A stretch of DNA of 64,000 nt from Membranipora membranacea (taxonomy: Eukaryota > Bryozoa > Gymnolaemata > Cheilostomatida > Membraniporidae), in NCBI GenBank assembly GCA_914767715.1, contig OU612070.1, positions 12,789,501 through 12,853,500 of the forward strand, read 5' to 3'. A model generated the notes under the pieces. It saw nothing but the letters and a program-made list of their open reading frames with translations. It was not told where the DNA came from and made no database searches. The position numbers and the translations under genes are program-made. Numbering within the stretch: the first letter of the stretch is position 1; every line of letters starts with the position of its first letter. Shown piece after piece: positions 28,608 to 41,596 of the stretch.

Positions 28608-31600
28608 TGCTAAATCAAGTGGTTCAATAATCCATGTCAGATTCAGTTCATTTGGCACAAGAACTTGCTGTAATATATATAGACCTCAATATGCTTTGAA
28701 CCCTATAGGAGAAGCCAACAACATCCCAAATTGTGTCATTTATTTCCCTCGAGGATTCTTGCCACCCCTACCATGTTTTCTATACTACGACCCTGTAGAT
28801 GCCAAGATGAGATCGATATCCTTTACTTTTTGACTATCTGCAGGGTCCCTCCATTGTTCTACGGTTGCACATACATGACATTCTCTGACACACCTGACAA
28901 CTCACGCCTTCTAACGCTTTGCATCAGCTGGTGTAGAACCCCATCAGAGCATGGCAGATGATTAATTCAGTCTTAATTTAGCAACACACCTATTCTAGAG
29001 TACCTGTTCCAACAATCTATTAATCTTCATTTATTTATAGCCATGGTACCGGAATGCATTAATGGTTTTCCTCTGCACAGGAGTGGGGCGGTCTGTACCA
29101 TCTCCAAACTTCCTGGCTGAAAATCCTTGGTCGCGGTCTTGTTCATTGTCTGGCATGGTCTGGTGTACGCTTACTCATCGTGATAAAACATACTCACTAT
29201 TACAAAACTGAGTCTGACGTTGCATCAGCACTCATCCTGTGCAACCGGGTGGAGCTGTGCCAAATCATACATGACCAAACCATCCCAAGTTTGCTCTACA
29301 AAAACTGCAGTTACAATGCTATCGTTTTATAAATAGATTAGGATTACGAGGTTGACAGTGAATCGGCTGGTTAGACGTCATAGGATGGTCAAGTCAAATA
29401 TTAAGTATTTGTGGTCAATTGTAAGAGCTGAATGGCCAAGGTTTTGGTGTGATTTGTAAAAATAATATCGTCATATCTCCGCAGGCAATCTGGACTTGTT
29501 ATCGATGAGCTGTGCGCTTGGGGAAAGCTGAATTTAGAGTTCACTCAAGAATTGCGTGGTTTGATGTTTGGAGTCTCAACCGCTTGAAGGGGACGGGATT
29601 AGTTTGATGTCGTCTATGTGTAGGTTCCGTGATGATAGTTCGCAAACGAAGACCCCTGAACTTCTGACTGGAATTAAATTGTTTTGTGATCAACAAGCCG
29701 ATACACCAATGTACCTGATGATGCATTGAAAAGGGCCTTTAATGTTCATGGAATTGTGTACAGAATTGCGTGGTGTGCTGTCACCAGAGGCCATGTTTTC
29801 TAGTGCTTGATACATTGCGATATATTTATTTAACTACCACTTCTGATGCACATAAATAGGCTTAGACTCTGAAATGCAACAGTTTAGCTGTTTTCCCTTC
29901 AAATTCTTATCGGAATGGTTCATGCAACTATATTCATACAGTGAGTTGCTGAGTATCACTGATCATTGCGATACAACCTGACTTACCCAAGGCAACAAGG
30001 AATACATTTTTGGCTTGAAATTATAGATACTTCATTTCTTAGTTATCCAAGTTCCTAGACCTACTTTACCATACAACAAACACATCTAAAGAAAGCACAC
30101 CAGGTTTTGCCTCAGGGACTGTTTAACCAAAAAAAACCATACTGGCGTAAACAACAAAGTTCTGCCTGACATTTATGCCATTTAGCCAGAAATAAGCTCA
30201 AAATAGTGGGGGCTAATGTTAGCCAGAACCGTAACTCTTCCGCTCATGAGTGCATATTCTTCGCTCAAAAGTCACACACCATTTGTTTGGAGGCCCTCCA
30301 CCCAGTAACAACATCAAAACACTTGAACTTGGTTGCATCTGTCTGCAAATGTTCCAGTAGCAAGAGGCAAACCAAAAATGAAATCATCTTTGACCAGACC
30401 TTTGATGTACTCTGAGGCTGTATAATATTGTACGTAGCAGATTAAAACTCAGATTTGAGTTTTACATTCTATATATAGTAACACTAATGCTGGTCTGGTT
30501 TCTTAGCACCTTAATTACTATCTACAGGTGAGCTTACCCACCAGATTATCCATCTTAATAATTCTTAGATCATTAATCATGGTGTGTGGTCATTTGAAGT
30601 GATGAACCATTTAACAATATGACTCCAAAACCAAGGGAACAAAACTTGTTCAGTGACCTTATGTGTCTTGCTTTGCTGTCATTGATCATGGCTGTCCGTT
30701 ATTTATGTGCAAAAGTGGTACGTGGTTGAGAATTGAATATATAGTTCCAGAATATAGTGCCTCCAGTAAGGTTCTCTATCTTGGGCGGTTCCTCTAGGTC
30801 ACTAATCTCGACCTTTCACATCAGGTCGGATTGAAATAACTGCATTACCTGGAAAATAACGTGTTAGTTTCCTGTAAAGTCTGACTCAGCAAAAGATTGA
30901 AATCCAGTCAGTTATTAACTACTATTGCATCACCAAGCCTCACTCAGCAATCTCTGGAAGAACGTCAGTCCAGTCACTTTATTTTTGCCGCATCTTCCTC
31001 TCTTGAACTATGATCAGCGAGTAAACGATACTTTGTGATTGTGATGCTTTCAAGTCTGATACAACAAATAGGCATATCAAAATGTCATTCTCAGTCTAAC
31101 TGAGTCAAAACCCAAACGTAGTTTGGTTGAGAGTATTTACCGTTGCTTGTCTACAAAACCACTTGAAATTGTTTGTGTGGTTTTGAGTTTGGATTAGAAG
31201 GCCTGGAGAAAGTCTCAGTTGCAATTACTATAATTCTGTTTCACAATATTTTTGTACCATGGTGCTCTAGTTTCTTCTGCAAAAAGCAGTTTGTGTAAGC
31301 TGATTAATATCTCTTCGATAGCTTAATGAATTGCTGATAGTTACATTTTTTTGGGCAAGCTAGGATTTGGGACCACGTTTTTGTCATACAGGTATCACAG
31401 GATGTCTTCACCATGTTCAGAACTTGGTCTCTTGTGCATAAAATAGATTATTTGATGGTGCATGTATTTGCCTACAATAGTTCTTTTATCGTGGAAGCAA
31501 GCGAGAAGAGCTGGGGAAATGTTGTTTTGATATTTTTATCCTTTCAAAACAGATTCGCTGCTAATTATATCCACGACCTTGCTATGTTCTAATAACATAC

Positions 31601-32230
31601 ATTTATTAGCAAAGTAAATAATTGTACATTATCTGAATGGTAAGAGTGCTTAGGAACAAATTATTGACTAACTTCCTCAACCACTTACCATAGACCACTT
31701 TCTCACTGATTGTGTTAGTTTTTCTGTGATAAACATGGAAATCAGGCGCTACTGGCAAAACAGCAAATTGTCTCCAAGGTGGGAGAAACTGAGGCCAATC
31801 TTAAATGGAAGATACTAAACGCTACTCTTGTACTTAGATATAGATGGAGAAATCTTTTGAATTGAATAATAAATTTTAGTCATGCAAAAGGGGTGTCCTC
31901 TGATTCGAATTATCCTATACGTCTATCAACCTGCTTTTTCACCTATTGGGGAAGGATGTCTGCCAGCGGTCCGTCATGATATATTAATTTTAGCAGACCG
32001 CTCTTGTTATTGCCAAACCAATATTATTTTTTATGGCTGCTTTCCAGAAACAAAGCTAAGAATAAGTGACTTAAGCAAAGAACCATAATAAAAGTGCAAC
32101 TACTCAATATTTATACAGACCTCGGGGTTAAAGCCCCGCAGGACAGCGTATCAGAAGGTTATATAGCTGACCTTCAATGCCTATATCATCAAACATTGTA
32201 TAATAATCTATCAGGGCCGTATGTTTAAGA

Positions 32231-32407
32231 GAAATGGTAGGGGAGGCACAAGTCCGGGGCAATTCCAAAGCCTCATTTTAAGGCATATAATTAGCAAATG
32301 GATATTTCAGAGGAGCTGATTCTGACATGGATTATTCAATTATAGCGTTTTTAGGCCACTCTATTGATCATTCTAGGGGAGGCAGAGCGTCCCTGCCTCC
32401 CCTAGAA
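32231..32407. mobile_element. Hairpin-bearing repeat, copy 2
   Basis: A left GTAGGGGAGGCA near 32237 and a terminal hairpin 32371-32407 with the same 14-bp arms and the same 9-bp loop length as the copy near 28.6 kb, but a different loop sequence. Inner sequence CTGACATGGATTATT is shared with that copy in inverted orientation. It is non-coding. A Helitron-like or MITE origin is possible, but neither is shown. Confidence 0.5.
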
Positions 32408-33192
32408 GTAAGAGCCTGATATGGTTGACCTTCAATGAATACAAACCTACATCACCAAACATTATATAATAATCTATAAATTCACTTTAATATTCTAACA
32501 TTGAACTTGTGATGTTTCTATTATGTCTACTTCCTTTTTATTAAAAAAAGCCGCTGTCTAGGGTATGTTTTTTTATCTTTTCCCACTTATTGGTATTTTT
32601 AACATCCTAGAAGCAACACTGTGGCAAAAGCACGTGCAATAATCACGCAGTTGTTTGATGTGGCCCTTTTTATGGATGCACACGATTTTCATAATTTACA
32701 TAATTGTAGTCTATTATTCTGGCAGTGGCAGGTTTCTAATATCAAGTTACTCGAATAACTCCGCCTTACTCAAAGTTAATAGGAAATTCCTTTATTCTAA
32801 ATCTGTCACGGCTTTCGCTGTTTTTTTTAATTGCTGAGTAAGTAGTTTCCTGCTTGTGGTAACTGCTTGTACCACCTGGAAAGTATCAGAGAATATCCGA
32901 GGGTTTGGTAACCCAGAAATACCGATGTGTAAAAAACCAGAACATATTAGTATAAGTAATTAACGATTCGTCAACTTCTGACCTCAAGATGAAATAGTAC
33001 ACCACAAAGCGTGTAAGAGATTACTATAACGCTACCTGTGCAAGATATTCAGCTTTAATGACAGGGCAATTATATCAAAGATACTATAATAATCTTGCCT
33101 CATCACCACACTTCAGAGGTTGCCCAACATCCTCAACTATTCCAGCCAATCACATTACATTAGTCTGTTATGAATCGATAGCATAGAGAGGT

Positions 33193-33200
33193 TATATAAA
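33193..33200 (+). promoter_or_regulatory. TATA box of the secreted-protein gene
   Basis: TATATAAA, followed by a GC-richer stretch and a probable non-coding first exon ending at a GTGAGT donor at 33375. This places the transcription start near 33225. Confidence 0.55.
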
Positions 33201-33572
33201 GCTTGCACACACTTGTTCGAAGCAATCATAATTTGACATCACTCAGTGCAACGAGGTCATTCATACATTATTGACTATATCTGGATTATTTGATCTACTA
33301 CATATCTGTCACAGGATATTTTACAAAGTGACATACTCAGGACAGTGCGATTTACCCGCGAAATACACTTTGTGGTGAGTTAAAATTTTGAGTTATGGTG
33401 TATGCTTTTGACAGTTTATACCAAAAAAACCTTGAGAATTATTAAAATATAGTTATGCGAATATTCATTCACCACTTTGTCTTCATCATTTGAATATCTT
33501 GGCACTTTACACTGACTTCAATTATGCTTTCTTCCTCTATTGTAGACTGATTACGAACACCCAAACGCAACC

Positions 33573-35261
33573 ATGAATATGTGGAATACAGAAATGCTGA
33601 TCATATTTAGTATGCTCTGGGCAGGGATTAAATCTCTAAACATCAACAGAGTGAGTATTTTACTGCCAGATGGCTTGCTTGAAAATTACGTTTAAGGCTA
33701 TCCTTGCATTTTTCGATTGTCTACAGATCCATAATTCAGCATTTATTTCGCTGACAATAAAATAAAAATTATGTATATAAAGACATGATTCAGGGATGCT
33801 GCACGATTATTCATTGTACCATTTTAATCTCTGAGAATACATCGATTGTCGATACATAAATGCAATTGTTCATGTTGATTAGTTTGACCGCTGCAGTTTT
33901 ACGGCACCTGAGAAATGACGTTGTGTTTTATTTCTGTTACAGTTTACTGACACACAGTCACAGCCAACTTCTTCAATTTTGGAGAAGGCTGCAGAAACTC
34001 TTATTATGCAACAAGACATATCCACCAAAAATAGCAACTCACTGCATCGTAGACATAATTTAGACAGGTATGTATACTTATATCATCACTATATCGGGTA
34101 TCAATTTATATAGCAGCGTGTGGGTTTGAAAAAATAGACTCTTTGTTGCAACAGCCCGGTGTTTATTCTTGTATCCATTTGTAACGATTAATCACATTTA
34201 GATGATCAAGTGCGAAAAAATTGTAAACTGTATCTGAATAAGAATCATTGCCCGTAAAACGATAGGAGCAGATGTGTTAACCTGTCATTGACTCATGTCG
34301 GAATTCGAGGAATTCCAGCTCGCTAAAAGCCGATATCAACTGGCCTTTTGTCAGTGTAGAGGCGATGAAAAGTGTTAAATATACACCTGCCATAAAATGT
34401 GTAGCATTTAAGTCTGAGCCAAAACCATTTCCGACGACTGTCTGGGTGAATATATGTTCCTGAAGGCATCGCCTCGAGCAGTCGCGCATTTTCATGTGAT
34501 TGCTGCACTTGCAGTTGGCAACTTGCAGATTGGCATATACACATGCTCAAATGCGTCAACATCAATGTTTTATCGGATATTTATTTTTATTTTACAGTTA
34601 CGCCATGGCTCTATTCGAAGCTCTCACAGCGGATAAACTTAAAAAGCAAGAACAGACAACTACAACAAATAAACCTGAGATGTCATCGATACGACATCAA
34701 AGTAGAATGTCTTCAGATTATATCCGACAAAAGTTCAGAGGTAAATAACTTTATCCACTTACACCACACAAGATTGTTATCCTTATTGAGGCGACAGTTA
34801 TGTAGTAACTATCATTCAGCTGTCAGATAGAAAGGCCGCCCGCGACTCTTTAATTGGAATTTTTAAAGACGAGATCGTGACAAATTGTAAAGTACGTATC
34901 AGATTACTGGCAACAAGAATTCCGAACTCATTCAAGTTTGACAGGTTCTAAAATTGTTTGACCACACGTTTTATAGCTATTTTACAACACAAGGGAGTGA
35001 TATAAAACACTCCCGCTGTAGATTATAACAAACTTGTGACGCTTAGTGGAGACAAATAATTTTAAAATAAACTTTCTCTGGTTCCACCTAATCTCATACC
35101 TTATATCGTATTTCTCTATTTTAGAAATGATGGTTGAATCTCAACAAAAAGCAAGCAGAGATAATACACAGAAAGGAGTCGGGTTATTCCAGTTTTATAA
35201 AGTGCCCATCCAGAGGCCTAGATTAAGCGGTCCTCGCATGTCATATTCCAGTACAAGATAA
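33573..35261 (+). CDS. Secreted, cysteine-free protein of unknown family
   Basis: Four coding exons join in phase after a non-coding first exon: 33573-33650 (start ATG; the exon begins at 33546), 33943-34067, 34598-34740 and 35125-35261 (TAA). The product is 160 residues. Residues 1-22 form a signal peptide (MLIIFSMLWAGIKSLN is hydrophobic). The rest is polar and basic with no cysteine: TSSILEKAAETL, then an HRRH basic site, then YAMALFEALTADKLKKQE, Ser/Arg/Gln-rich sequence, and the end GLFQFYKVPIQRPRLSGPR. Basic sites suggest processing, as in a secreted precursor. FEALTAD has a faint likeness to a TGF-beta-type propeptide motif, but no cystine-knot domain follows. All four splice junctions are canonical and the TATA box supports a real gene. 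Function unknown. Confidence 0.65.
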
Positions 35262-37847
35262 AAGGCAACTGCCAACATCATCTTCAAGGGTGCCAACTCA
35301 ATCTCGCTCTTATATTCCTAAAATTGCCAAAGACATTATTCTTCCAATGTGCCAATGCAGCTCAGGTGTTATATTTCTAAGACAAATCACAAATGTTCAT
35401 TCTATTTCGTCTTTTAATAGATATTTATTTATTTATTTTATTCCAATTAATTATTAATTTATTCTAATGTACATGCAGCGCTCTTTGATGGCATGCGTTC
35501 TTATGCAACTCACTAACGTCATATGGTATCCTGTTTTGTATATTCCATCCAGTTCAAATAAGGAAATGTCGTATTATTGTGCTATTTAAATTTCCTCTCA
35601 AAGTCCCAGTGAAAAATACTCTACTAGATATTCATTGCGTCAAACTCAATTCTCAAAGGGGCCATAGAATTATTTTTAAATATGCTCCTGTAGCTTATTA
35701 AGTGAATCGTTGGATATTTATTTTTTACTATGTAATTTTATTTATTTTACATGGCAAGCACTTTTCAAACCAATTATCGTCAAACAGATTGCAAGAAATT
35801 GTTTTTTTATTTGTAAATGAGGAAGCAATCCGCATGTTAAATCTTTAGTGTTTTATTGATTATAACACCGTTTATGGTGATTGAGAGAGACTGAGAATTG
35901 AAATATAATTCTTACACAAAGCTTATATTCTTTCCAAATGCATACTAATGTAGTAATAATTGTTTTATAACAAGGAGCAGTAGTCTCGGTTATATCATCG
36001 ATGGAAATAACAATAACATGGCTATATGTGGCTATAACATTGCTACACAGTGAAAGTTCAAGCCTAATATTAGTACTCTCGAACTCTAATGAACTACAAC
36101 ACATTAAAGTGTAGTGGCATGCATATCCTGGACCTTCACTTTGCATTTATTGCAAACCGATAGCTATTTCCAGCTCATAATGGTCAATTTCATCATATAG
36201 ATGAAAGTCCTGCTTCTATTGAAATAATACAAACAGATAGAACTGAAAGACAACTCCTCTTTAGAAATCTCCATATTACTGCTTTCCTTTCATAGCATAA
36301 CATACATTTTACTCATTTGCATAGTGCGTGGGCATTTATAACAGTTTTTGTATGTTGGTACTTTGCAATAATTTTCATCAATGTAGATATTGATGTTACA
36401 TTAATCATACATACATATACAGTTCTATGGCAATATTAAAAGTATGAGTGATCCATAGCCGTAATTATAACTTTATTATAGATCTATGGACTGACCTAAC
36501 TCAATTCATTCTTAGCTCCATCAAGTCTCAGAGTTGGTCTTCAAAGTCTGACCTACATTAATACTGGGGGAAACAATATCACCGTCAATTACTTTAAAGA
36601 TATTTTAAGCTCCACCAGGTTCCCCTGCATTATCCGGTCTCTGATTGCTTAGAATGAACTGAGCTCATCCTGCTACACCCAGTAGGAGATTTCTTGATGT
36701 TGTTAGGATTCAGGCCAATTCCTTTTGCCTATTCCTGTTTCAGTAACATAACAATATATATAATATAATATTTTGTACATTTATTGTCAATAATGACTGA
36801 TTTGTTATTTGAATGTTGTGAAGAATTGTCTCCTCACTGAATTCTAAAAGAGGTTAGATCATGCAATATGGACTGAAGGCTATATGGGCAGAGTTTGAAC
36901 ATTCAAACTAAAAATCTTTCCAATGATGATAAACTTCTAACCGCGATCCTATGGATAACCAAGAGAAGCTGTGAGCCTGGTTAGCTCTTGATCCTACCTG
37001 TCAATCTCTCAAAATGTTGTATTGTAACTGTTGCAAAGAATGCTTACTTTGCAAACACAGCATCACAGCTATCCACCAGAAATTATCCAACCGTGATTAA
37101 AATCCAGGAATATAATAATTCAGAGTGTCATTATTTGATGTCATTTTGCTGGTGTACAAGCAAGAAATAGATCTGGGCTATATGCACCAAGGACCGTTTA
37201 GGGCAACATTCGGCTCTGACAATTCATATACCGCCTCTGAGGAATAATATACCCCCTCAATCGCTACACCTACAATTTCCTGTGTGTCAGAAAAAACATC
37301 ACCTCTGATGATACATTTACTGCCTCTGTGAAATGTTTTACCCCATCTGAGAAATATTTTACGTCTTCTATCGCTACATTTACTATCTTCTGTCCGTGTG
37401 AGTGAAACACCACCTTTTTTTATGAGAGATCCCCATGTTTTGCTCAGTGAACACACTAACTTTTTTTTTATGTCAACACATGTTTGAACTGTAAGAAAAT
37501 CATCAACTAGAATAAACAATCTTTGTCCTGTTATGTTACGTCGCAAAAACATGTGCATAAAACTTACACCAAAATATCAAAATTCTTTTAACTATTTATG
37601 TATATTGTGTCAAGTTTCCACTTTTAGCATGAATAACCATTACATGGACAAACTGACTGCATATTTATCAGCAATTTATCAAAAATATTATCAGAAATCT
37701 TGTTCTCATTTCTCCAGGTAAGATAACCGTCAGCTTGGTAAGATATAACTATGCCAACAACAAATTCCATTCGTTTCTTCTCTATTTTTATTTTGTCCCA
37801 ATTTTTGCTTCGTTACTGCATCTGATCGTCCTTTTTCCGCTGACATC
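35262..37847. other. Intergenic region
   Basis: The 3' flank of the secreted-protein gene followed by AT-rich DNA. No gene is supported. A minus-strand open frame at 37178-37558 overlaps two diverged ~120-bp internal repeats and has no recognisable domain. Confidence 0.5.
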
Positions 37848-38384
37848 TGCTGAAGCATTGCTACAAATCGTCATGGTGCACCAGAGCCCCTGGTACCGAC
37901 CAATCAGTGACATGAAAAATCTTTTCAGGTCAAAGTCAGCTTGATTGAACATGAGATGAAACTCCATATCGATAAGCTGTGTTATAATCTAAAAAATAAG
38001 GAACTTGAGCAAGGCCAGCCGGAGATAGTTAAGTGGAATTGCCTCTTGACAAAGTTAAAAAGTGAATCCAGTTTGGTGTTTTTCAGATTCCAGGTGCGTT
38101 ACCAAACTCACCCACTTAGATTGGATGATGTTTGTGGCTTACAACCAAATTAAGTGAGGTATTGGGAAGAGGAGCTTATAAATCACCCACTGGCTTATGC
38201 TTACATATAAGAGAGTGAAGCTAATGGTATTGCTCAGTGTAATTGGCACTCTGTGAGAATTTTCACTCTCATTGGTATTTAACATAATTATTACATATCC
38301 CATTGCATTACCTAACGGCCTCCCGCTCCCCCCCCCCCCTTTGGTGGAATTACCGGTTCATGCCCCTCAATTGGTCATAACAGA

Positions 38385-38456
38385 GCCATGATAGTATAGT
38401 GGTTAGTACTTCGCGTTGTGGCCGCGAAAACCCAGGTTCGAATCCTGGTCATGGCA
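38385..38456 (+). tRNA. tRNA-His (GTG)
   Basis: A 72-nt cloverleaf: acceptor GCCATGA/TCATGGC with discriminator A, D-arm TAGTATAGTGGTTAGTA, anticodon loop TTGTGGC with anticodon GTG in a TTCGCG/CGCGAA stem, and T-arm CCAGGTTCGAATCCTGG. It has no intron. A short T run follows, as expected for Pol III termination. Confidence 0.97.
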
Positions 38457-39886
38457 TTTTAATCAATCTATCTAATCTAGCGTCACAAGCAAGATTTGCA
38501 GAAACCTTATATGGCGGCATTGAATGGCATCTATAAGGTGTTTGTCTGCAGACTGTAATTTTATTCTACCCATTTTAATATTCACGCACCCACATGCAAG
38601 CCAGTTGTTCATATGTGTATATTTGTCTAATACCAGGGAGTTTGGGACATGCTGTTGTGATTGTGTATACTGTTGATCAAAGGAGTTATCTGTCCTAGGT
38701 GGATGGTTGGATAACTCCAGAATCATGTATCATAAAATTGGATAATTCTAAGGAGCATGTAATCCTAAGGTAAAAAAATACATTACAAAGCACAACTTAT
38801 ATAGATTTAAATATTGAAAAATTTACTGCAAGCAGTGTTTTTTACTTGACAACACTTCCTTGTATAAAGAATTGACATGTTTTCGAGCTTATGGGCCGGA
38901 AAGAATAATTCAATCATAGGTTCACTCTCAGTCTACGTTGTTCAAGCCTGTGAATTTCATTGACCCTAAATGAGGGAGATTCTGTAATTTAGCACTGCTG
39001 AACTTTCTCTTTTTTCTTCTTATCAGGAGGGTACTATTGTTGCAAGATTTTAGTGTTTGCAAACCATTGTGAACCCAAATTGATCCAAATTAGTATTTTT
39101 TCAAATTGTGACTCAGTTACCAAGTTAACAAGTTTTTTCACTTCATCTCACTAGAACCGTAAACCGGAAACTCAGGTTTAGCAACCCTGACTGATGTTAA
39201 AAGTATCACCATCTCCTGAAAGGGAAAACCTAATTTCTCAGCCAACAGTTCACCTCAAGATTTGGAGAAAGTGAGATAAAAAAAATTGTGAAAAGTTTGA
39301 TCTCAGATGGGGTAAACTATTTCACAGAGGCTATGTTTGTATCGCCAGAGCCGAATGAAGCACTGCCACGAATAGTCATTAGTGCACCAGAGCCCCTGCT
39401 GTTGGCGGCCCATCAGTGACATAACAAATCTTTTCAGGCCGGCTCTATACTGGGCAGTAGCCACAGTCAGCTTGATTGAAAAGGAGCTGAACACCATATG
39501 AGCTCAAGCGGTGTGTTAACTTAAAATAACGCACTTCCAACCAAAGACAAGTAAGTTGTATTGCCTCTCGACAAAATTAAAAAGTGAATTCAGTTTGGTG
39601 TTTTTCAGATTCCAGGTGTGTTACCAATCTCACCCACTGAGATTGGATGATATTTGTAGCTTACAATTAAATTGAGTTTAGGGAGGTATTGGGAAGAGGA
39701 GCTTATAAATCTCCCACCGGCTAATACTTGGTATATAATACTGAAGCCAATGGTGTTGCGCTGTCTAATTATCACTTTCATTGGTATTAATAATATAACA
39801 TCTCTCCATGATCATCACCTAACGGCCTGCCCCCTCCAAACCCTGGTCGATTTACCCTTTCATGCCCCTCTATTTTTCATAACAGA

Positions 39887-39958
39887 GCCATGATAGTATA
39901 GTGGTTAGTACTTCGCGTTGTGGCCGCGAAAACCCAGGTTCGAATCCTGGTCATGGCA
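39887..39958 (+). tRNA. tRNA-His (GTG), second copy
   Basis: Identical over 72 nt to the tRNA-His gene 1.5 kb upstream, within the second unit of the tandem duplication. Its flanks have diverged, which suggests selection or conversion has kept the gene itself. Confidence 0.97.
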
Positions 39959-40112
39959 TTTTGACGCATCTTATCTGGCTTTTCTAGTCAGATTCGCAGA
40001 AACTCTATTATGACTGCATTGAATGGCATGTATTCTGAGCTGTGCAGATGATAATCTCAGTCTTAAAGATTGTCGCTGCATATTTTATTATTCACAAGCC
40101 CACATACAATCC

Positions 40113-40660
40113 AGTATCAACTCTGCAACTACAGCCTTTTACAGACTGAACAAGGTGTGGAGATCAAGAAGTATGAGCAACCATCTCAAGTTCAAACTCT
40201 ACAACTCGAACGTGGTGTCTGTGCTCCTCTATGGATGTGAAACATGACGAAAGTGGATATGGACAAACTGGAGGTATTTCACATGAACTGCTGCCGTCGG
40301 ATATTGAAAATATATTGGTGGTCCAAAACTTCCAACTTGGAAGTATGTGAACGCAGCAAGCAGAAACCAGTCTCTCAGCACATTGAAGTTAGAAGATGGA
40401 GATACCTAGGACACAGCCTAAGGAGGAAGGAATCTCTCCCTCACACCAGTCTCGGATGGGCCCCTGAAGGCACCCGAAGGAGAGGGCGACCCAATCAGAC
40501 TTGGCGAAGAACGGCGCTCAAACAGATGAAGGTACACAACATCAAGTCGTGGGCCGAGGCTAGCGAGATGGCTAGAGATCGAGAAAGATGGAAGGGAAAG
40601 GAGAAGGCGATTCTGGCGCAATATTCCACTAGGAGTTCTGCAACATAAGTCAAGTAAGTC
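40113..40660 (+). mobile_element. 5'-truncated RTE-like LINE fragment (decayed)
   Basis: Encodes the region after the reverse transcriptase palm of an RTE-like LINE: NSATTAFYRLNKVW, VLLYGCET, then after a frame change MDKLEVFHMNCCRRILKI, VRRWRYLGHSLRRK and PEGTRRRGRPNQTWRR. The frame breaks at about 40244, where GAAACATGACG lacks one base of a Trp codon. It ends in an AAGTCAAGTAAGTCA tail, typical of RTE ends. It interrupts the second duplication unit, and the first unit lacks it. Confidence 0.85.
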
Positions 40661-41596
40661 ACTTATTTGTCTATATTATTGATCAAAGGAGTTATCCGTC
40701 TTAGGTGAAGGGCTGGATAACTCCTGAATTCTAAATAAAATTGGATAACTCTAATCTGGTTGAATATGTCAGCGTTCCGTCAGCAGCAATTGAGCATGCA
40801 GTAACCCGAAGGTCAAATAATACATTACAAAGCACGCAGTGTTTTTTACTGAGCAAAGGCTCACTGATACTTTTCTTGTATTGAGAATTGACATGTTTTT
40901 GAGCTATGGGCCAGGAAAGTAATTCAATCATAAGCTTACTCTCAGTCTATGCTGTTCAAGCCTCTGAGTTTCGATGACCCTGAGTGAGGGAGATTCTGAT
41001 AGTGAGTATTTGTTAAACTTTTTTTAAACTAAATTTTTGTGAGATTATAGTGTTTGCAAACCATTGCTAACCCGAATTGATCCAAATCATTTTTTCAAAT
41101 TATGACACAGTACACAAGTTAACAAGTTTTTTCGCCTCATCTCACACTTAAAACCATTTTTCTGGCGTGCATAATATAATGAACAGACTGACTGAACCCA
41201 TGAATCCATTTATAGTGGAAAACGGCTAAGACACACTTTTTTGTCCACCCAAATCGAAATAAGTCTGTGTCCTCTTGTCTGTTGGTTTAGGGATATTGCT
41301 ATGTTTAGGTATTGTGTTGTGACTCAATCCCGAGACCCCTGAGTTCTGTAACCTCAGGATAGAATGACAGCAGGTATATATGCATCAGCAGCTAAAAAAT
41401 CTTAATATAAGACATAACGTAATGACCAAAGGCACCTGCTTTGAATAATTAATTATTAAGTAACTTTACAGAGACTGGCTTTATATCCATGATTGTATCA
41501 AGGAGGTTTTACTCCTTGATTGAATAGCCAAGTGAGCATAGTGGAGAGTATGACAGCATGTTGTTTTATTGTTATTGGTAGGTAGTTTTCCAAATA

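Larger units (their letters stand above)
26986..33192. other. Intergenic region with dispersed repeats
   Basis: About 6.2 kb between CRIPT and the secreted-protein gene. No protein-coding gene or RNA gene is supported. It carries two copies of a hairpin-bearing repeat (28571-28650 and about 32230-32407) and a pair of direct repeats around 32156-32215 and 32412-32480. Confidence 0.5.
37848..41155. repeat. Tandem segmental duplication carrying tRNA-His
   Basis: Unit 1 (about 37848-39156) and unit 2 (about 39353-41155) align over most of their length. Shared landmarks include GTGCACCAGAGCCCCTG, TTTGGTGTTTTTCAGATTCCAGG, the whole tRNA-His gene, ATTGAATGGCAT, GATCAAAGGAGTTATC and AAGTTAACAAGTTTTTTC. 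Copies differ by many substitutions and indels, so the duplication is not recent. Unit 2 is longer because of a LINE fragment at about 40113-40660. The tRNA genes are identical while their flanks are not. Confidence 0.85.

Noticed and set aside
37178-37558. 126-codon minus-strand open frame
   Set aside because: No domain or splice context. It overlaps two diverged ~120-bp internal repeats whose periodicity explains the open frame.
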